A stretch of DNA of 64,000 nucleotides from Lathyrus oleraceus (lineage: Eukaryota > Streptophyta > Magnoliopsida > Fabales > Fabaceae): contig NC_066579.1 in the NCBI RefSeq assembly GCF_024323335.1, forward strand, positions 354,027,400 through 354,091,399. The letters are read 5' to 3'. The stretch's first letter is position 1. Each line of letters begins with the position of its first letter. The notes beneath the pieces were generated by a model. It saw only the letters and a program-made list of their open reading frames with translations. It was not told the DNA's origin and did no database searches. This document shows, one piece after another, positions 34,674 to 45,743 of this stretch. Position numbers and translations under genes: made by a program.

Positions 34674-34738
34674 TGCTCGCTAGGCGAGCAGCATGGTTCG
34701 CTTAGCGAATCTGAACTGTCATGCTCGCTAGGCGAGCA
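34674..34738. repeat. TGCTCGCTAGGCGAGCA palindromes
   Basis: Two exact 17-bp copies (odd centre) with a diverged TTCGCTTAGCGAA palindrome between them. Confidence 0.9.
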
Positions 34739-35840
34739 AATTCTTTGCTAGGCGAAGCGCACGCGTTTTAAAAATATAACAGAAAAATCTTGGACTTGGA
34801 CCTCTCTCATTTGAGCCCACAAAGCCACGAAAATCAGGTTATAAATTCTAGACTTCCATATCAAAAAAAGAAAAAACCCGACCTAACCCTGAGAGAGAAC
34901 AAAGAGAGAAGAGCTAACAGAATTCAGAGCAGCCTCCAGAGACTGAAGGGAACTCGTTTGCAAAGAACCAATTCCCTCTCATATAAACCCTAATATTGTT
35001 CTGCAAACCAATGGTGCAATTCAATTTCTTTCGATCTCTCCAGTCAGGTTTGCCCTATTTTCACTACTTTATGCTCTCAATTTGAAGTTTCTAAATGTAT
35101 GAGGCATTATGAGTAAATTTGGAAGAATGGGTATCGTTAGGTTTTGCGTGAGGGTTTTAGATATGCATGAATGTATAAGAGCAATTCCTTGAATGTTTGA
35201 CCACTTAATTTCTGAAATCGTACTGTTATCCATGGAAAATCCAGAACCCGCAGGCATTCGCTAGCCACATCGCTAGGCGAGCCTGCAGTGAAGCTTCGCT
35301 AAGCCTTCACTAGGCGAAGCAGTAGCGATCGCGACAGTAGCTGATTTTTTCTGATTGCTCTCCAATCTGTTTCACGCTTTGTTATGACATGCGTTCTATT
35401 GCCTCCGGGCACATGTTTTAGTATATATGTCACGTCTCGATGTGTGGATCCTTGCCCCTTGACCTTGAGTTTTTATACCCTTTTGATGCATTTGTTTGAT
35501 AAGAGGTTTAGGCCTTCTACCCTTAGTTGCTTCTTGTGAGCTTTTTGGGAACTTTAATGGCATGATTCATGTGGTTACATTCTGATTTGGTGCAACTCTT
35601 GATTGCTAGGCTTCGTATAGTCTCTCGTTTGCATGTCAATTAAGGTAGCACGGTTCCTTTGTCTAGGACTTCCTTTTTGCATGAGCATTCCTAAAACACA
35701 ACAAAATCATTGATTTTTATTCTCCTAAGAACACGTTAACTCCTTCTACTACAGGCGAGTAAGTCTCCAAAGGTCGAGCATCCGGTAGATTCCGTAGTAA
35801 CGTCGTTCATCTAAAAAACACAACCCTTAACCCCTAGTTA

Positions 35841-36013
35841 GCCGAACTACGGCTTGCTCTGATTCTCATTCCAGATGAGATACGTATGCATAAGACGCGA
35901 TGTCTTAGCGAGCTCACTCCTCTTTAACCCATAGGTAGCCGAGCTACGAAGACTCTGATTCTCATATTCAGATGAGATACGTATGCAGTGGATGCGACAT
36001 CCGTGCGAGTCAT
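35841..36013 (+). other. Candidate structured RNA module, two copies in LTR E
   Basis: Copies at about 35841-35914 and 35938-36013. Each has an outer pair (GCTC/GAGC or GACTC/GAGTC), an invariant CTGAT, a stem TCTCAT/ATGAGA, a TACG/CGTA pair that crosses the outer pair, and a stem (TAAGAC/GTCTTA or GGATG/CATCC). Stem bases change in pairs between copies. Three more copies are in LTRs of G. Confidence 0.65.
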
Positions 36014-36090
36014 TTTCTTTTGACCCCTCTTTTAGTAAATAGTATATTAGATAAACCCATACCCTTAGACAAGAACAACAAGAGTGGATC

Positions 36091-36106
36091 CCGTAGAGTA
36101 CTACGG
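36091..36106 (+). other. AGTA-loop hairpin, element E copy
   Basis: CCGTAG-AGTA-CTACGG, followed by GGGGTGCTAATACCTTCCC. Compare CCGTCG-AGTA-CGACGG in G and CCTAGG-AGTA-CCTAGG in A. Confidence 0.75.
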
Positions 36107-36250
36107 ATGCGTAGGGGTGCTAATACCTTCCCTTCGCATAACCGACTCCCGAACCCCAAGATTTGGTTGCGAGACCTTGTCTTTTCCTTTCCTTTTTCCA
36201 GGTTTACTTCGAGCGTTTCCTTTCTCTCCTTTGGGATAAATAGCGCACGG

Positions 36251-36260
36251 TGGCGACTCT
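36251..36260 (+). promoter_or_regulatory. PBS-like 10-mer inside U5 of element E
   Basis: TGGCGACTCT, identical to the first ten bases of the Ogre PBS, 59 bp before the LTR end. Confidence 0.7.
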
Positions 36261-36319
36261 TATGTCTTTTCTTTCGCCGGTTGTTTTTTTTTCGCATTCC
36301 CTTTTTCTAGGCTGCGACA

Positions 36320-37930
36320 ATGATAACCGTCAAGGAGGGGATTACGTCTACCGGATACTGGGTAGAAAACCACGGACAAGTAGCCGTCATCGATTTGGAT
36401 GAACAAAAGGTTAACTCTGCAAGGGGATGAAATAGGGTTTACAACTACCGGTATAAGGGTAGAAGACCACAAACTCCACTGGGGAAAAGATGGATAATTA
36501 TTGGTTACTGAGCAACTATTCATCTATACCACAGGGGAGTGCAGGGAACAGTCAAAAGAGGCCAATCTAGGATCAAACTAGATAGGCACGATGAAACAAA
36601 GCTTGTCCCTATGAGGATATAACTCAATGGGGAAGTCCATCCCAATATATGTGTTGGGAGGCAACAAAAACAACCATTATCCACGAGGATATAACTCGGT
36701 GGGGAATATGGAAGGAAAGATAAACACTTTCTACTTAAGGGGCTGACTCTATATGGGGAGATCAGACACCGACATCTGCTTGGGGAAATGTATTACCAAC
36801 TAGCAGGGGATAACAAACAAAGATATATGGCAAAGAATGCAATCATGAATATCTGAATGTTATCATTATGCATATATGCATGTTTTATGTATGATGAATG
36901 CTGACAAACAGACATTTCTAACCCAAACAGGTCCAAGGAATAAGTACACAAACATCCGTTACTACATCTCGAGAGAGAAAGCCAGGACCACAGGGGAATG
37001 AGCATCCATCATTCCAACTGGGGCAAAGTCGTTACACAGATGAGGTCCGATATAGAAGCAGCTCCACTGGGGAAGTTATCCAAGAGGAGGATGGAATGTT
37101 GTGGGGAACATCCGCCAACATCGGAAGTTTTCAAGGGTCATCAAATACTGTCCCAAATAATGAGATCACATCTGCTGAGGAGGAAGGAAAGCTGCTCTGC
37201 TGAAGGAAAGAGGGATGAATAATCTTACCCAACATTCTGCTTGGGAGAAAAACCACAAAAGGCTTCTGGAGGAAGGGGACATGAGCATGCCAGGAATATG
37301 AACGAACGCCCTACCCTGTCGAGAATCTTAATATCCTTGGGAGAGCACTGCAGGCATTCCCAGTATCCCTATGTCATTGTGAATATTCACCTTGTTTAAA
37401 AACAAATTATGAACGATTTGATTAAAATAATGATATTTTTTTTCAATTAAAACATGCAAAACATTTGTTGAAATAGAAACAAATAAGAATGCAAATAATC
37501 GGATAAAGGCTCAAATTTATTTGACGGAATGGTAGTTTGCAGATGGCAAGACTCCATAGATCTTTACAAATTTGAGATTGGTGATATATATTGGAAAAGG
37601 GCTACATTGAACATAATGACCATTTCTCCACCAATTCTGAATCCGATGTATTTGAAGCTTTGGTTGAAGATGAATGAGTGAGAATCTTTGACGGATGGCA
37701 GTTGTAGAACAAAGTCTTGTGCGGATGCAGTTACTTGCCAAATCCCTATTATTTTTGCCTAAATTTCCCCAGGGTGAGGTACTCAATCTAGCGGGATATA
37801 TACATTCATTTTTTATGTCTCTAACTTTTGCCTGGATCGCCCTTTCACGTTTTCAATCCATCGAGACGCTCATTTTTTCCTAAGTCGCCCTTTCGGGTTT
37901 TCAACTTAGCGAGCTATTCTGTTTTTATTT
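36320..37930 (-). other. 3'UTR of Ogre F
   Basis: About 1.6 kb with no supported gene. It has G-rich words on the plus strand (TGGGGAA, GGATATAACTCGGTGGGG) in a pattern shared with 13993-14453. Plus-strand frames at 36998-37222 and 37695-37883 are chance. Confidence 0.75.
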
Positions 37931-39031
37931 TTAGGCGAAGTATTTCTTGACTGCATCTGAATTCACAAGACGAGTGAAATCCTCCCCATCCATAGTTGTA
38001 AGTATCAAAGCACCGCCTGAAAAGGCTCTCTTAACAACATATGGACCTTCATAGTTTGGAGTCCACTTGCCCCTGGAATCGGGCGCGAAAGACAAGACTT
38101 TCTTGAGCACAAGGTCGCCTTCTCGGAACACACGAGGCTTGACCTTCTTATCAAAGGCTTTCTTCATCCTTTGCTGATATAACTGACCGTGGCACATGGC
38201 AGTCAATCTCTTCTCTTCAATCAAATTTAACTGGTTATAACGACTCTGAACCCATTCAGCATCAGTCAACTTGGCTTCCATCAAGACTCTCATTGTTGGG
38301 ATCTCCACCTCTACTGGGAGCACAACCTCCATTCCATAAACGAGAGAGAAATGGGTTGCCCCTGTTGAAGTGCGGACAAATGTATGATATCCATGTAAAG
38401 CAAATGGCAGCATCTCATGCCAATCTTTATACGTGACAACCATCTTCTGGATAATTTTCTTGATATTCTTATTAGCAGTTTCAACAGCCCCATTCATCTT
38501 GGGTCTGTAAGCAGAGGAATTATGATGTGCAATCTTGAACTCACTACACAGCTCTTTCATCATTTTGTTGTTCAAGTTAGATCCATTATCAGTAATGATC
38601 TTATCTGGCACACCATATCGGCATATGAGTTGATTCTTGATAAACTTCACAACCACCTGCCTGGTCACATTTGCGTATGATGCCGCTTCAACCCATTTAG
38701 TGAAGTAATCAATTGCTACGAGAATGAATTTGTGTCCATTGGACGCTTTCGGCTCTATCATGCCAATCATGTCGATTCCCCACATAGAGAAAGGCCATGG
38801 TGATGAAATCACATTCAAAAGTGTCGGAGGAATATGAATCTTATCCGCATAAATCTGACACTTATGGCATCTCCTCACGTATTTGCAGCAGTCAGACTTC
38901 ATTGTCAGCCAATAGTAGCCTGCTCTTAACATCTTTCTAGCCATGGTATGTCCATTGGAATGAGTACCAAATGAACCCTCATGGACCTCAGTCATTAACA
39001 GGTCTGCTTCGTGTCTATCGACGCATCTGAG
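37931..39031 (-). pseudogene. Ogre F integrase
   Basis: The frame enters from the CTGAG junction as RCVDRHEADLLMTEVHEG and ends VNSDAVKKYFA at 37931. The zinc-binding H-H-C-C site is intact (H in MTEVHEG, H in SNGHTMARK, CHKC). The catalytic DDE residues are visible in WGIDMIGM, ITDNGSNLNN and PKMNGAVETANK. The C-terminal KVKPRVFREGDLVLKKV and KWTPNYEGPYVVKRAF form the SH3-like DNA-binding part. No stop occurs in this piece. It is a pseudogene because the upstream pol frame carries stops and is severed by G. Confidence 0.9.
39027..39031. repeat. Target site duplication of composite element G, left copy
   Basis: CTGAG precedes TGTAGCACC. The second copy follows GCGACA at 58807-58811. Confidence 0.9.
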
Positions 39032-39631
39032 TGTAGCACCTCAAATTTGCACCCATCATTGTACATACATTTTCATATTAGGACATAGCATATCATGGTC
39101 CACTGCATAGCATTGCATTGTCCTTTGCCCCAAGTGCAAGCCAATCAAGAAATTAGGTCAAACTGATCAGGAGATCAGTCAACCAAGCAAGCAAGTGTGT
39201 TTCTCAAGGAGCCAAGGCCTTAGGGTTTGTCAATCATGTTCACATGACCTGGAGGTCCATTTGAAGTGTTTTGGTCAAGGATTGGATGTTCAGAAGTCAT
39301 CAGTCAGTGCACAGTCAGTCAGAAACCCTAAAAAGTCAACTGTTGGTCAACTGTCCATTTAATCAGTGATTTGGTGATGGAAATTGGTTTGAGTGGTCTC
39401 ATTCATGTCCATATAGTCCTCATATATCATGTCAAACACCATCATGGAAGAATTTGAAGCCAGATCAGAAATTTCCAAAAATGGAAACTGGACCTGTAAC
39501 TGAAACCTGCCAAAAATGGAAAGTCTTGATCCTCAAACTTACATCATGATACAAGCTTCAAATGAATTTTTGCCCAACATGAAAGTTGAAGATCTTGTTC
39601 TCCCATTTCCAAAAAGTCCAAGAACACTCAA
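39032..39631 (+). repeat. LTR fragment of element G (first 600 bp)
   Basis: It matches 41164-41763 and 54026-54625 without visible change. It ends after GAACACTCAA, where sequence unrelated to the LTR begins. Confidence 0.93.
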
Positions 39632-39674
39632 GCAAAGATATCGGAATATTCTCGTAGCAATGAAGTCCAAATTT
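39632..39674. other. Filler segment at the G junction
   Basis: About 43 bp (starting GCAAAGATATCGG) joining the LTR fragment to the 3'UTR copy. It matches neither LTR nor 3'UTR of G, typical of filler at a repaired break. Confidence 0.6.
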
Positions 39675-41163
39675 TTGTAAAATCCCACTTTCACCCCCTA
39701 GCAGAGGTTTTTTGTGGTTCATTCTGTTTGTTGGCCTCTACCTACAAACCGGTAGTTGTAAGTCCTATCTTTGTGGTTTCCTACCTACAAGCTGGTAGTT
39801 GTAAAATCCCACGTTCTCCCTTTGGAGGAGTTAACCCTTTGTGCTCATCCTGATTGATGACGGTTACTTTTTCCGTGGTTTTCTGCCTACAAACCGGTAG
39901 ATGTAATCCCCTCTTTGTGGTATTGGTAGTCTTGCCTTGATCAAGCAGTATTGTCCCCATTGGGTCTTCCCCTTCTCTTTGGATACTTGCTCCGAGTTAG
40001 CAACTTTATCCTCTGATTGGTCATCTTTTGCATACCTAGTCCTGGTACCCTGATGCCTTTCTTTTCGGTCGACTATTCATTTAACAACCTGCAACCCGGT
40101 TATGGATAATCTTCCATGCGAGGTTATTATCTACGTTTTGACGGCTATAGATAATATATCTCATGCACTCTTTGGTCAATCTTTCGATTGTTATCTCCAG
40201 CAGAGTAAGATTCGTATTCCTTGTGGAATTGAATGTCCATCCTTTAACAAGACTGCTTTTCTAAGCCCTCTTCAGGATGTTGAGTGTTTTGGAACACAAA
40301 CCAATTCACGCTTTGGCACTCAGGCCAATTTTTCCGGTATTCAGACCGAAGAAGTTTCCGACGATCAGGTCGATGTACTTATGATTTTTCCGGTATTCAG
40401 ACCGAAGAAGTTTCCGACGATCAGGTCGATGTACTTATGATTTTTCCGGTATTCAGACCGAATAAGTTTCCGACGATCAGGTCGATGTACTTATGATTTT
40501 TCCGGTATTCAGACCGAAGAAGTTTCCGACGATCAGGTCGATGTACTTATGATTTTTCCGGTATTCAGACCGAAGAAGTTTCCGACGATCAGGTCGATGT
40601 ACTTATGTTTTTTCCGGTATTCAGACCGAAGAAGTTTCCGACGATCAGGTCGATGTACTTATGTTTTTTCCGGTATTCAGACCGAAGAAGTTTTCGACGA
40701 TCAGGTCGATGTACTTATGTTTTTTCCGGTATTCAGACCGAAGAAGTTTCCGACGATCAGGTCGATGTACTTATGGCACTCAGGCCAATTTTCCGGTGTT
40801 CAGACCGAGGTGGCATTCAGGCCAATTTCCGATGTTTCAGATCAACATCAAATCTCTCATATCCCGATGCTCAGTATTCAGACTGACGAGCGGCGCTCAG
40901 GCCATGGTTATCCCTGTGTTACCATTTATTTTGGTATCCAGGTCGACGTTTCTGTTTCGGTATTCAGGCCGATTTCTTTTTTCCGTTCCAGACGGATTTT
41001 TCTTTCAAGACTGTTTCTTTGCCGATCCTGACAGGCATTCTTGTATTATATCCAGTTGGTGCAAATTTCTACGGTTCTTAGTATTCAATCCCTGTTTACC
41101 CTGAAAGTATGATAGCCGTTGCTCTCATCCATTCGGGTTCCCAGCTGATTGAATAGGGGCAGC
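39675..41163 (+). repeat. Duplicated 3'UTR segment of element G
   Basis: Copy of 52537-54025, including the eight-unit 56-bp array and the terminal PPT ATAGGGGCAGC. No difference was seen by eye. Predicted peptides here are products of the repeat array. Confidence 0.93.
40329..40776 (+). repeat. 56-bp tandem array, copy 1
   Basis: Eight consecutive units of exactly 56 bp, each with CCGGTATTCAGACCGAAGAA and CGACGATCAGGTCGATGTAC. One unit has AATAAG for AAGAAG and another TTTTCG for TTTCCG. Ogre 3'UTR arrays are known to be hypervariable and a source of satellites in pea. Confidence 0.97.
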
Positions 41164-44100
41164 TGTAGCACCTCAAATTTGCACCCATCATTGTACATAC
41201 ATTTTCATATTAGGACATAGCATATCATGGTCCACTGCATAGCATTGCATTGTCCTTTGCCCCAAGTGCAAGCCAATCAAGAAATTAGGTCAAACTGATC
41301 AGGAGATCAGTCAACCAAGCAAGCAAGTGTGTTTCTCAAGGAGCCAAGGCCTTAGGGTTTGTCAATCATGTTCACATGACCTGGAGGTCCATTTGAAGTG
41401 TTTTGGTCAAGGATTGGATGTTCAGAAGTCATCAGTCAGTGCACAGTCAGTCAGAAACCCTAAAAAGTCAACTGTTGGTCAACTGTCCATTTAATCAGTG
41501 ATTTGGTGATGGAAATTGGTTTGAGTGGTCTCATTCATGTCCATATAGTCCTCATATATCATGTCAAACACCATCATGGAAGAATTTGAAGCCAGATCAG
41601 AAATTTCCAAAAATGGAAACTGGACCTGTAACTGAAACCTGCCAAAAATGGAAAGTCTTGATCCTCAAACTTACATCATGATACAAGCTTCAAATGAATT
41701 TTTGCCCAACATGAAAGTTGAAGATCTTGTTCTCCCATTTCCAAAAAGTCCAAGAACACTCAATTCCCATGTATGGTTGGCAAGTTATGATCAATTCATT
41801 TTCAAAAATTCTTGAACTTCAAAAGGCCATATCTCTCAAACCATTTGGCCAAATTGGGTGGGGTTTTTTCCTACAAGTCACATTTGATCCCCTCTTTCCA
41901 AAAATGTAACTTTCATGTGCCAAAACTTCACCAATCAAAATGGCATTTTTGACTTACTTGAATTAATTTCAAGTGAAGTAAAATTTTGACTTTTCAAAAT
42001 AAACCTTTTCCATCATTTTGGCCAATTGGAACTTGCTTGGAATGTTATTTGCAGCATGTTCAAAGTCAAATTCGTGCAAGTACATACACCCATGCCAACT
42101 TGCTTGAAACTTGGAAAAAAAGTACATTTCTCACCAAATCTATCCCACCATTTCATGGACCATGCTTGGTACTATCAAACAGAGTATTTAGAGATCATTT
42201 TCTGTCAAGTGAAAACCCCTAGCAGCTGCAAACCAACACAGAAATCACTCATTCCCTAAAAACTTCATTTTGGCATTTTCCAAAAATCTGTCAAAAACTC
42301 TCAAAGAACTGAGCCTGGCCATTGTTGTTCCACCATCCAAGCATCATTGTGGACACATTTCAATCATCATTCTCCATCTGTAACAGCTTTTATCCAACTG
42401 TTTTTTCTTCACACATCATCCATGGCAGAACTCGGGTTAGGCCATTTCAAGAGCTGCTGAACCAAAATCCTTCAACCATCCATCTTTGGGAAGCTATTGG
42501 CACATCTGTTTCAAGCCAAACACACGAAAAAGCAACTGAACCACGACTGTTCTTCAGAACTGGTAAGGATTCGACCTCCTCATTTTGCTAAATCAATACA
42601 TGCTTTAAAAAGATCTTTCCATGCTGAGCTTAACAGTGGTTGTGGTTTTAAAAATGATTGAGTATTTGCAAAGATGTGTTGGTTTGAAGTTTGGTGATGA
42701 AACTTGTTTGTGCTCGATTCTTGAGTTTTGTGATGTCTTAATGAAAACCAATGATGGATTCATGTTGCTTGTTGTCTGCTGATCATTTTTGTATATGCAA
42801 TTGCATTTTCTGGAAAAAAATTGGTTGAGTCGAATTGGGAAGGGATGAATGTTGTTACTGTGTGTTTGAAACCCTAGAAATATCCAAACCTTGCCCAGAA
42901 CTGGAATTCACGTGCTGTAGCTTCCAGAGCCAATCAAATTATTTCATTTCATGGCCCAAAACGGCAGCGTTTTGTTAAGTGGCCTGGATAATTACAAAAT
43001 TGCCACTGGCGTGGCATGTCTCATTGAATAAATGTTGTTTTTCTCATTTTTATTTCAATTTGATGCAACAACTTGCAAAAATCATAACATCTCCAATTTT
43101 AATCCAAATTTAATGGGATTTTTTGCATTAGCTTCATCATGATCTTTACTTTTTTATCATAATTTTTCCAGAATTTTGTGATCAATGGATTTTAATTGGT
43201 ATTAGGGTTTGTGACATGTATGCATATTTTGTACACTTTGCCAAAACATTTGTGAAATGTTGATGCTTTATCCTATGGCTCTCAAATTTTTTGTGCTTAA
43301 ACTAGACACACTCATGGTGATTTTGGTGTAGAGTTTGTGAATTTATCATTGCTGGTTTGTGAGATATGATTTTTTGAATTAGGGTGTGACAATTTGTGTC
43401 ACACCATTGATGTACAACTTGCTGATTTTTGTATCCATGTTTCTTGACCTTCAAATGATTTGATTTTTTGCATGAACCTACTCCTGTATGTCTAGTTTAC
43501 ATATGAATTTTCTTGGATTTATTTGTGGCATTTCCTAATTGTTTGAGATTTTCTCCCCTGCTTGGTCATATGTTGACTTTTTGTGACACACGTTCCCATT
43601 TCATTTGTGAAATTCTCATACTTTATTAGATGGACATGAAATTTTACATGAGATAACTAGACATCCTCATCTTTGCCATGGTTTTAGTCCCATTCATTTA
43701 TCATACACCATCTCTTATTTATGATTTTTCTAAGTTGATGCATGTTTGGTTGACTTCTTTGAGCATGTTCAAAATTGCTTTGACTTTCTGATTTTCATTG
43801 ACTGCCTTCCACTTGTCCAAATGAGATGAAATTTGACATGCTTACCATGCTATGTGTTAGGATTGATCATGATTTATTTGGTGATTTTTGGAAATGTTTT
43901 AGTTTGCTTTTGATGCAAGTCTTGCTGTTGACTTCTATGAGCTTCTAAATGCCATGTTTTGATATAATTTGTTCATGAAATGATGATAGTGATTGATATG
44001 CATGTGAACCCAATTGGTATTGATTCTTGATTATTTGAACATGATTTTGGAAACTTGTCATTTGCTGTTTTGACTTTCTCATTCTCTTTTGACCCTAGGC

Positions 44101-44969
44101 TCGTCCTAGTGGTCCTGTTACTCACCTTTGAGCTTGTGTTTTCAGGTTGACCAACAAATGACCAATGAGACCAATTCTTTTTGATTGAGCTTGCTTAAAT
44201 ATCATTGACTAACTTGTGTGTTTTGTAGGGAGATTGGCTCACATTCCTTAAGCCTTGTGCCTTGCACATCCATTTGCTTCTGATTAATCATTGATATCTG
44301 CTTCCTTTTGCTTTAATCTTGAAGTTGCATACTAATATCTGCTTGACTGTTTCAGGAGCTTTTTAGTTGCTCAGTTCCTTGTGAACTTTTGCTTTGCTTT
44401 GCTTGTATAAGCAATTTGCATTGAGGTATATTTCTAAACTTCATGTAGTCTGGAAGACCTGGCCTGTTACTTGGCCAGGCAACTGTCTGAAGTCCTCCTT
44501 AAGAGGCAATGTTTGTGATTGTTTAATTTTGTCCTTGCATAGAGTCAAAGACCTCCTAAGTGAAGAGGCAATTGGCAGAACCCAAGGGATATGCAACCTA
44601 TCCCCTGCTATTCAGTGTGTCATCTGCTTTGCTCACACCACTGTGTTGATGCATTGCAGATACAAACCCAAGATCTTGTACAATTGTACAGTTGAGTCAG
44701 TTTCAAATGTGTAGAAGGGTCCCCACTTTCTGAACCCACACATTCTTGTCTTAAGCTCTCCCAGGCCAGGGATAAGAGCTGTGAAGTCTTATCTTCACTC
44801 ACCTTTCATCTGCTTCACCTTAGCCCCTCAATGGCAAGGTTAAGAGCACATTCACCCAGTTCCAGAGGTTTGTTTGTTGAGGTCGACATGACCCCTCGAC
44901 TAAAACCTAACCCTTGTTTGAGCCACTTGCTTGTGTATAGTGTGTGCTATCTGTGCTTGTATGTTTGTT

Positions 44970-45123
44970 TGACTTGCTTCCTGTGCAAGTTAGGGTTAGT
45001 TTAGACTTGCTTCCTGTGCGAGATAGGTTCTGCTTGGCTTGCTTCCTGTGCAAGTTAAGTGTGTGTGTGGCTTGCTTCCTGTGCAAGTCATCTCTAGGAT
45101 AGACTGGCTCCCTGTGCCAGTTA
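44970..45123 (+). other. Five tandem hairpins with covarying stems, middle LTR of G
   Basis: Units ACTTGC-TTCCTGT-GCAAGT recur five times. The second has GCGAG (a G-T wobble) and the fifth has CTGGC/GCCAG, a paired change, with loop TCCCTGT. The 7-nt loop is otherwise constant. Confidence 0.75.
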
Positions 45124-45240
45124 GCTAGAAACCTTAACTTAGGGATGATTTTGCATGATAACATCTAGGCTCGAGTCGTAGTCTCCCTAGTTGTGTCTCC
45201 CTCTGTTATCTGGTTAGGCTAGTCCTTTATCCCTCCGTAG

Positions 45241-45650
45241 GGGAACTACGTCGCCCTGATCCTCATACCAGATGAGGTACGTAGGCAGGAGATGAGCTGA
45301 TCTCTCCGGGCGCCCGAGTCTTTGTTTTGTCCTGTTGTGTGCTTGGAAGCTGATGTAAGTCCATCGAGTGGCAGTTAGGTTCCAGTGTGCGTGTGTTTTG
45401 GTTCGGATGCTGACGTAAGCCCAGTGATTGGCATTCAGGCTCCACGTTTGCCTTTGCCTGTGTTTGTTTGTGTGCGTGTCAGCCGAGCTACGAATGCTCT
45501 GATTCTTCTTTCGTCCAAGAAGATACGTATGCATAGGATGAGATATCCTAGCGAGCATGTGTCGTTTCCCCGGTCCGAACTACTTCGACTCTGATGTCTA
45601 TGCCTGATAGACTAAGTAGGCCCAGGATGCGGTATCCTGCCGAGTCAGTT
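45241..45650 (+). other. Candidate structured RNA module, three copies in middle LTR of G
   Basis: Copies at about 45243-45315, 45482-45556 and 45576-45647. All share CTGAT. Outer pair is CGCCC/GGGCG, GCTC/GAGC, GACTC/GAGTC. First stem is CCTCAT/ATGAGG, TCTTCTT/AAGAAGA, GTCTAT/ATAGAC. Crossing pair is CTACG/CGTAG, TACG/CGTA, CTACTT/AAGTAG. Last stem is GAGAT/ATCTC, TAGGAT/ATCCTA, CAGGAT/ATCCTG. Confidence 0.7.
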
Positions 45651-45743
45651 TCAGTCTTGTTTGTTTTCTTGTGTCTCTTTCAGCCAGTGTGTGTGTGTCA
45701 GCAGTGTTTTAGCAACCATTTTCCTTCCTATTGTGCGTGGATC

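Larger units (their letters stand above)
33608..36319 (+). mobile_element. Element E: 3' end of an Ogre-type element
   Basis: It comprises tandem 3'UTR repeats, a PPT at 34370-34380 and one LTR (34381-36319). The left end is a break into Athila C and the right end abuts the 3'UTR of Ogre F without a PBS, which fits a 3' LTR next to its target. No target duplication can be verified because the 5' end is missing. Confidence 0.82.
34381..36319 (+). repeat. LTR of Ogre E (1939 bp)
   Basis: It starts TGTAATACCCC and ends GCTGCGACA. TATAAAT at 34840 is a plausible TATA box. It contains the palindrome TGCTCGCTAGGCGAGCA twice (34674-34690 and 34722-34738) plus degenerate copies near 34746 and 35267-35325. 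Its last 500 bp match the ends of the LTRs of G in order (structured module, AGTA hairpin, PBS-like word), so E and G are related subfamilies with different U3 regions. Confidence 0.88.

Noticed and set aside
40329..40776. CRISPR-like regular direct repeats
   Set aside because: Units are contiguous without spacers, in a plant retrotransposon 3'UTR.
40102..41104. Several overlapping plus-strand ORFs with repeated FPVFRPKKFPTIRSMYL-type peptides (also 52964-53966 and 33581-34247)
   Set aside because: They arise from 56-bp and 106-bp tandem repeats. Unit length is not a multiple of three and all frames stay open, so this is a repeat artefact and not a repeat protein.
41718..42591. Short ORFs in the G LTR, perfectly repeated at 54580-55454
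   Set aside because: The repetition comes from LTR duplication. No codon-level conservation can be claimed from two near-identical copies.
45241..45650. Hammerhead ribozyme suggested by the conserved CTGAT
   Set aside because: The required GA after CTGAN and the GAAA segment between stems are missing in all five copies.
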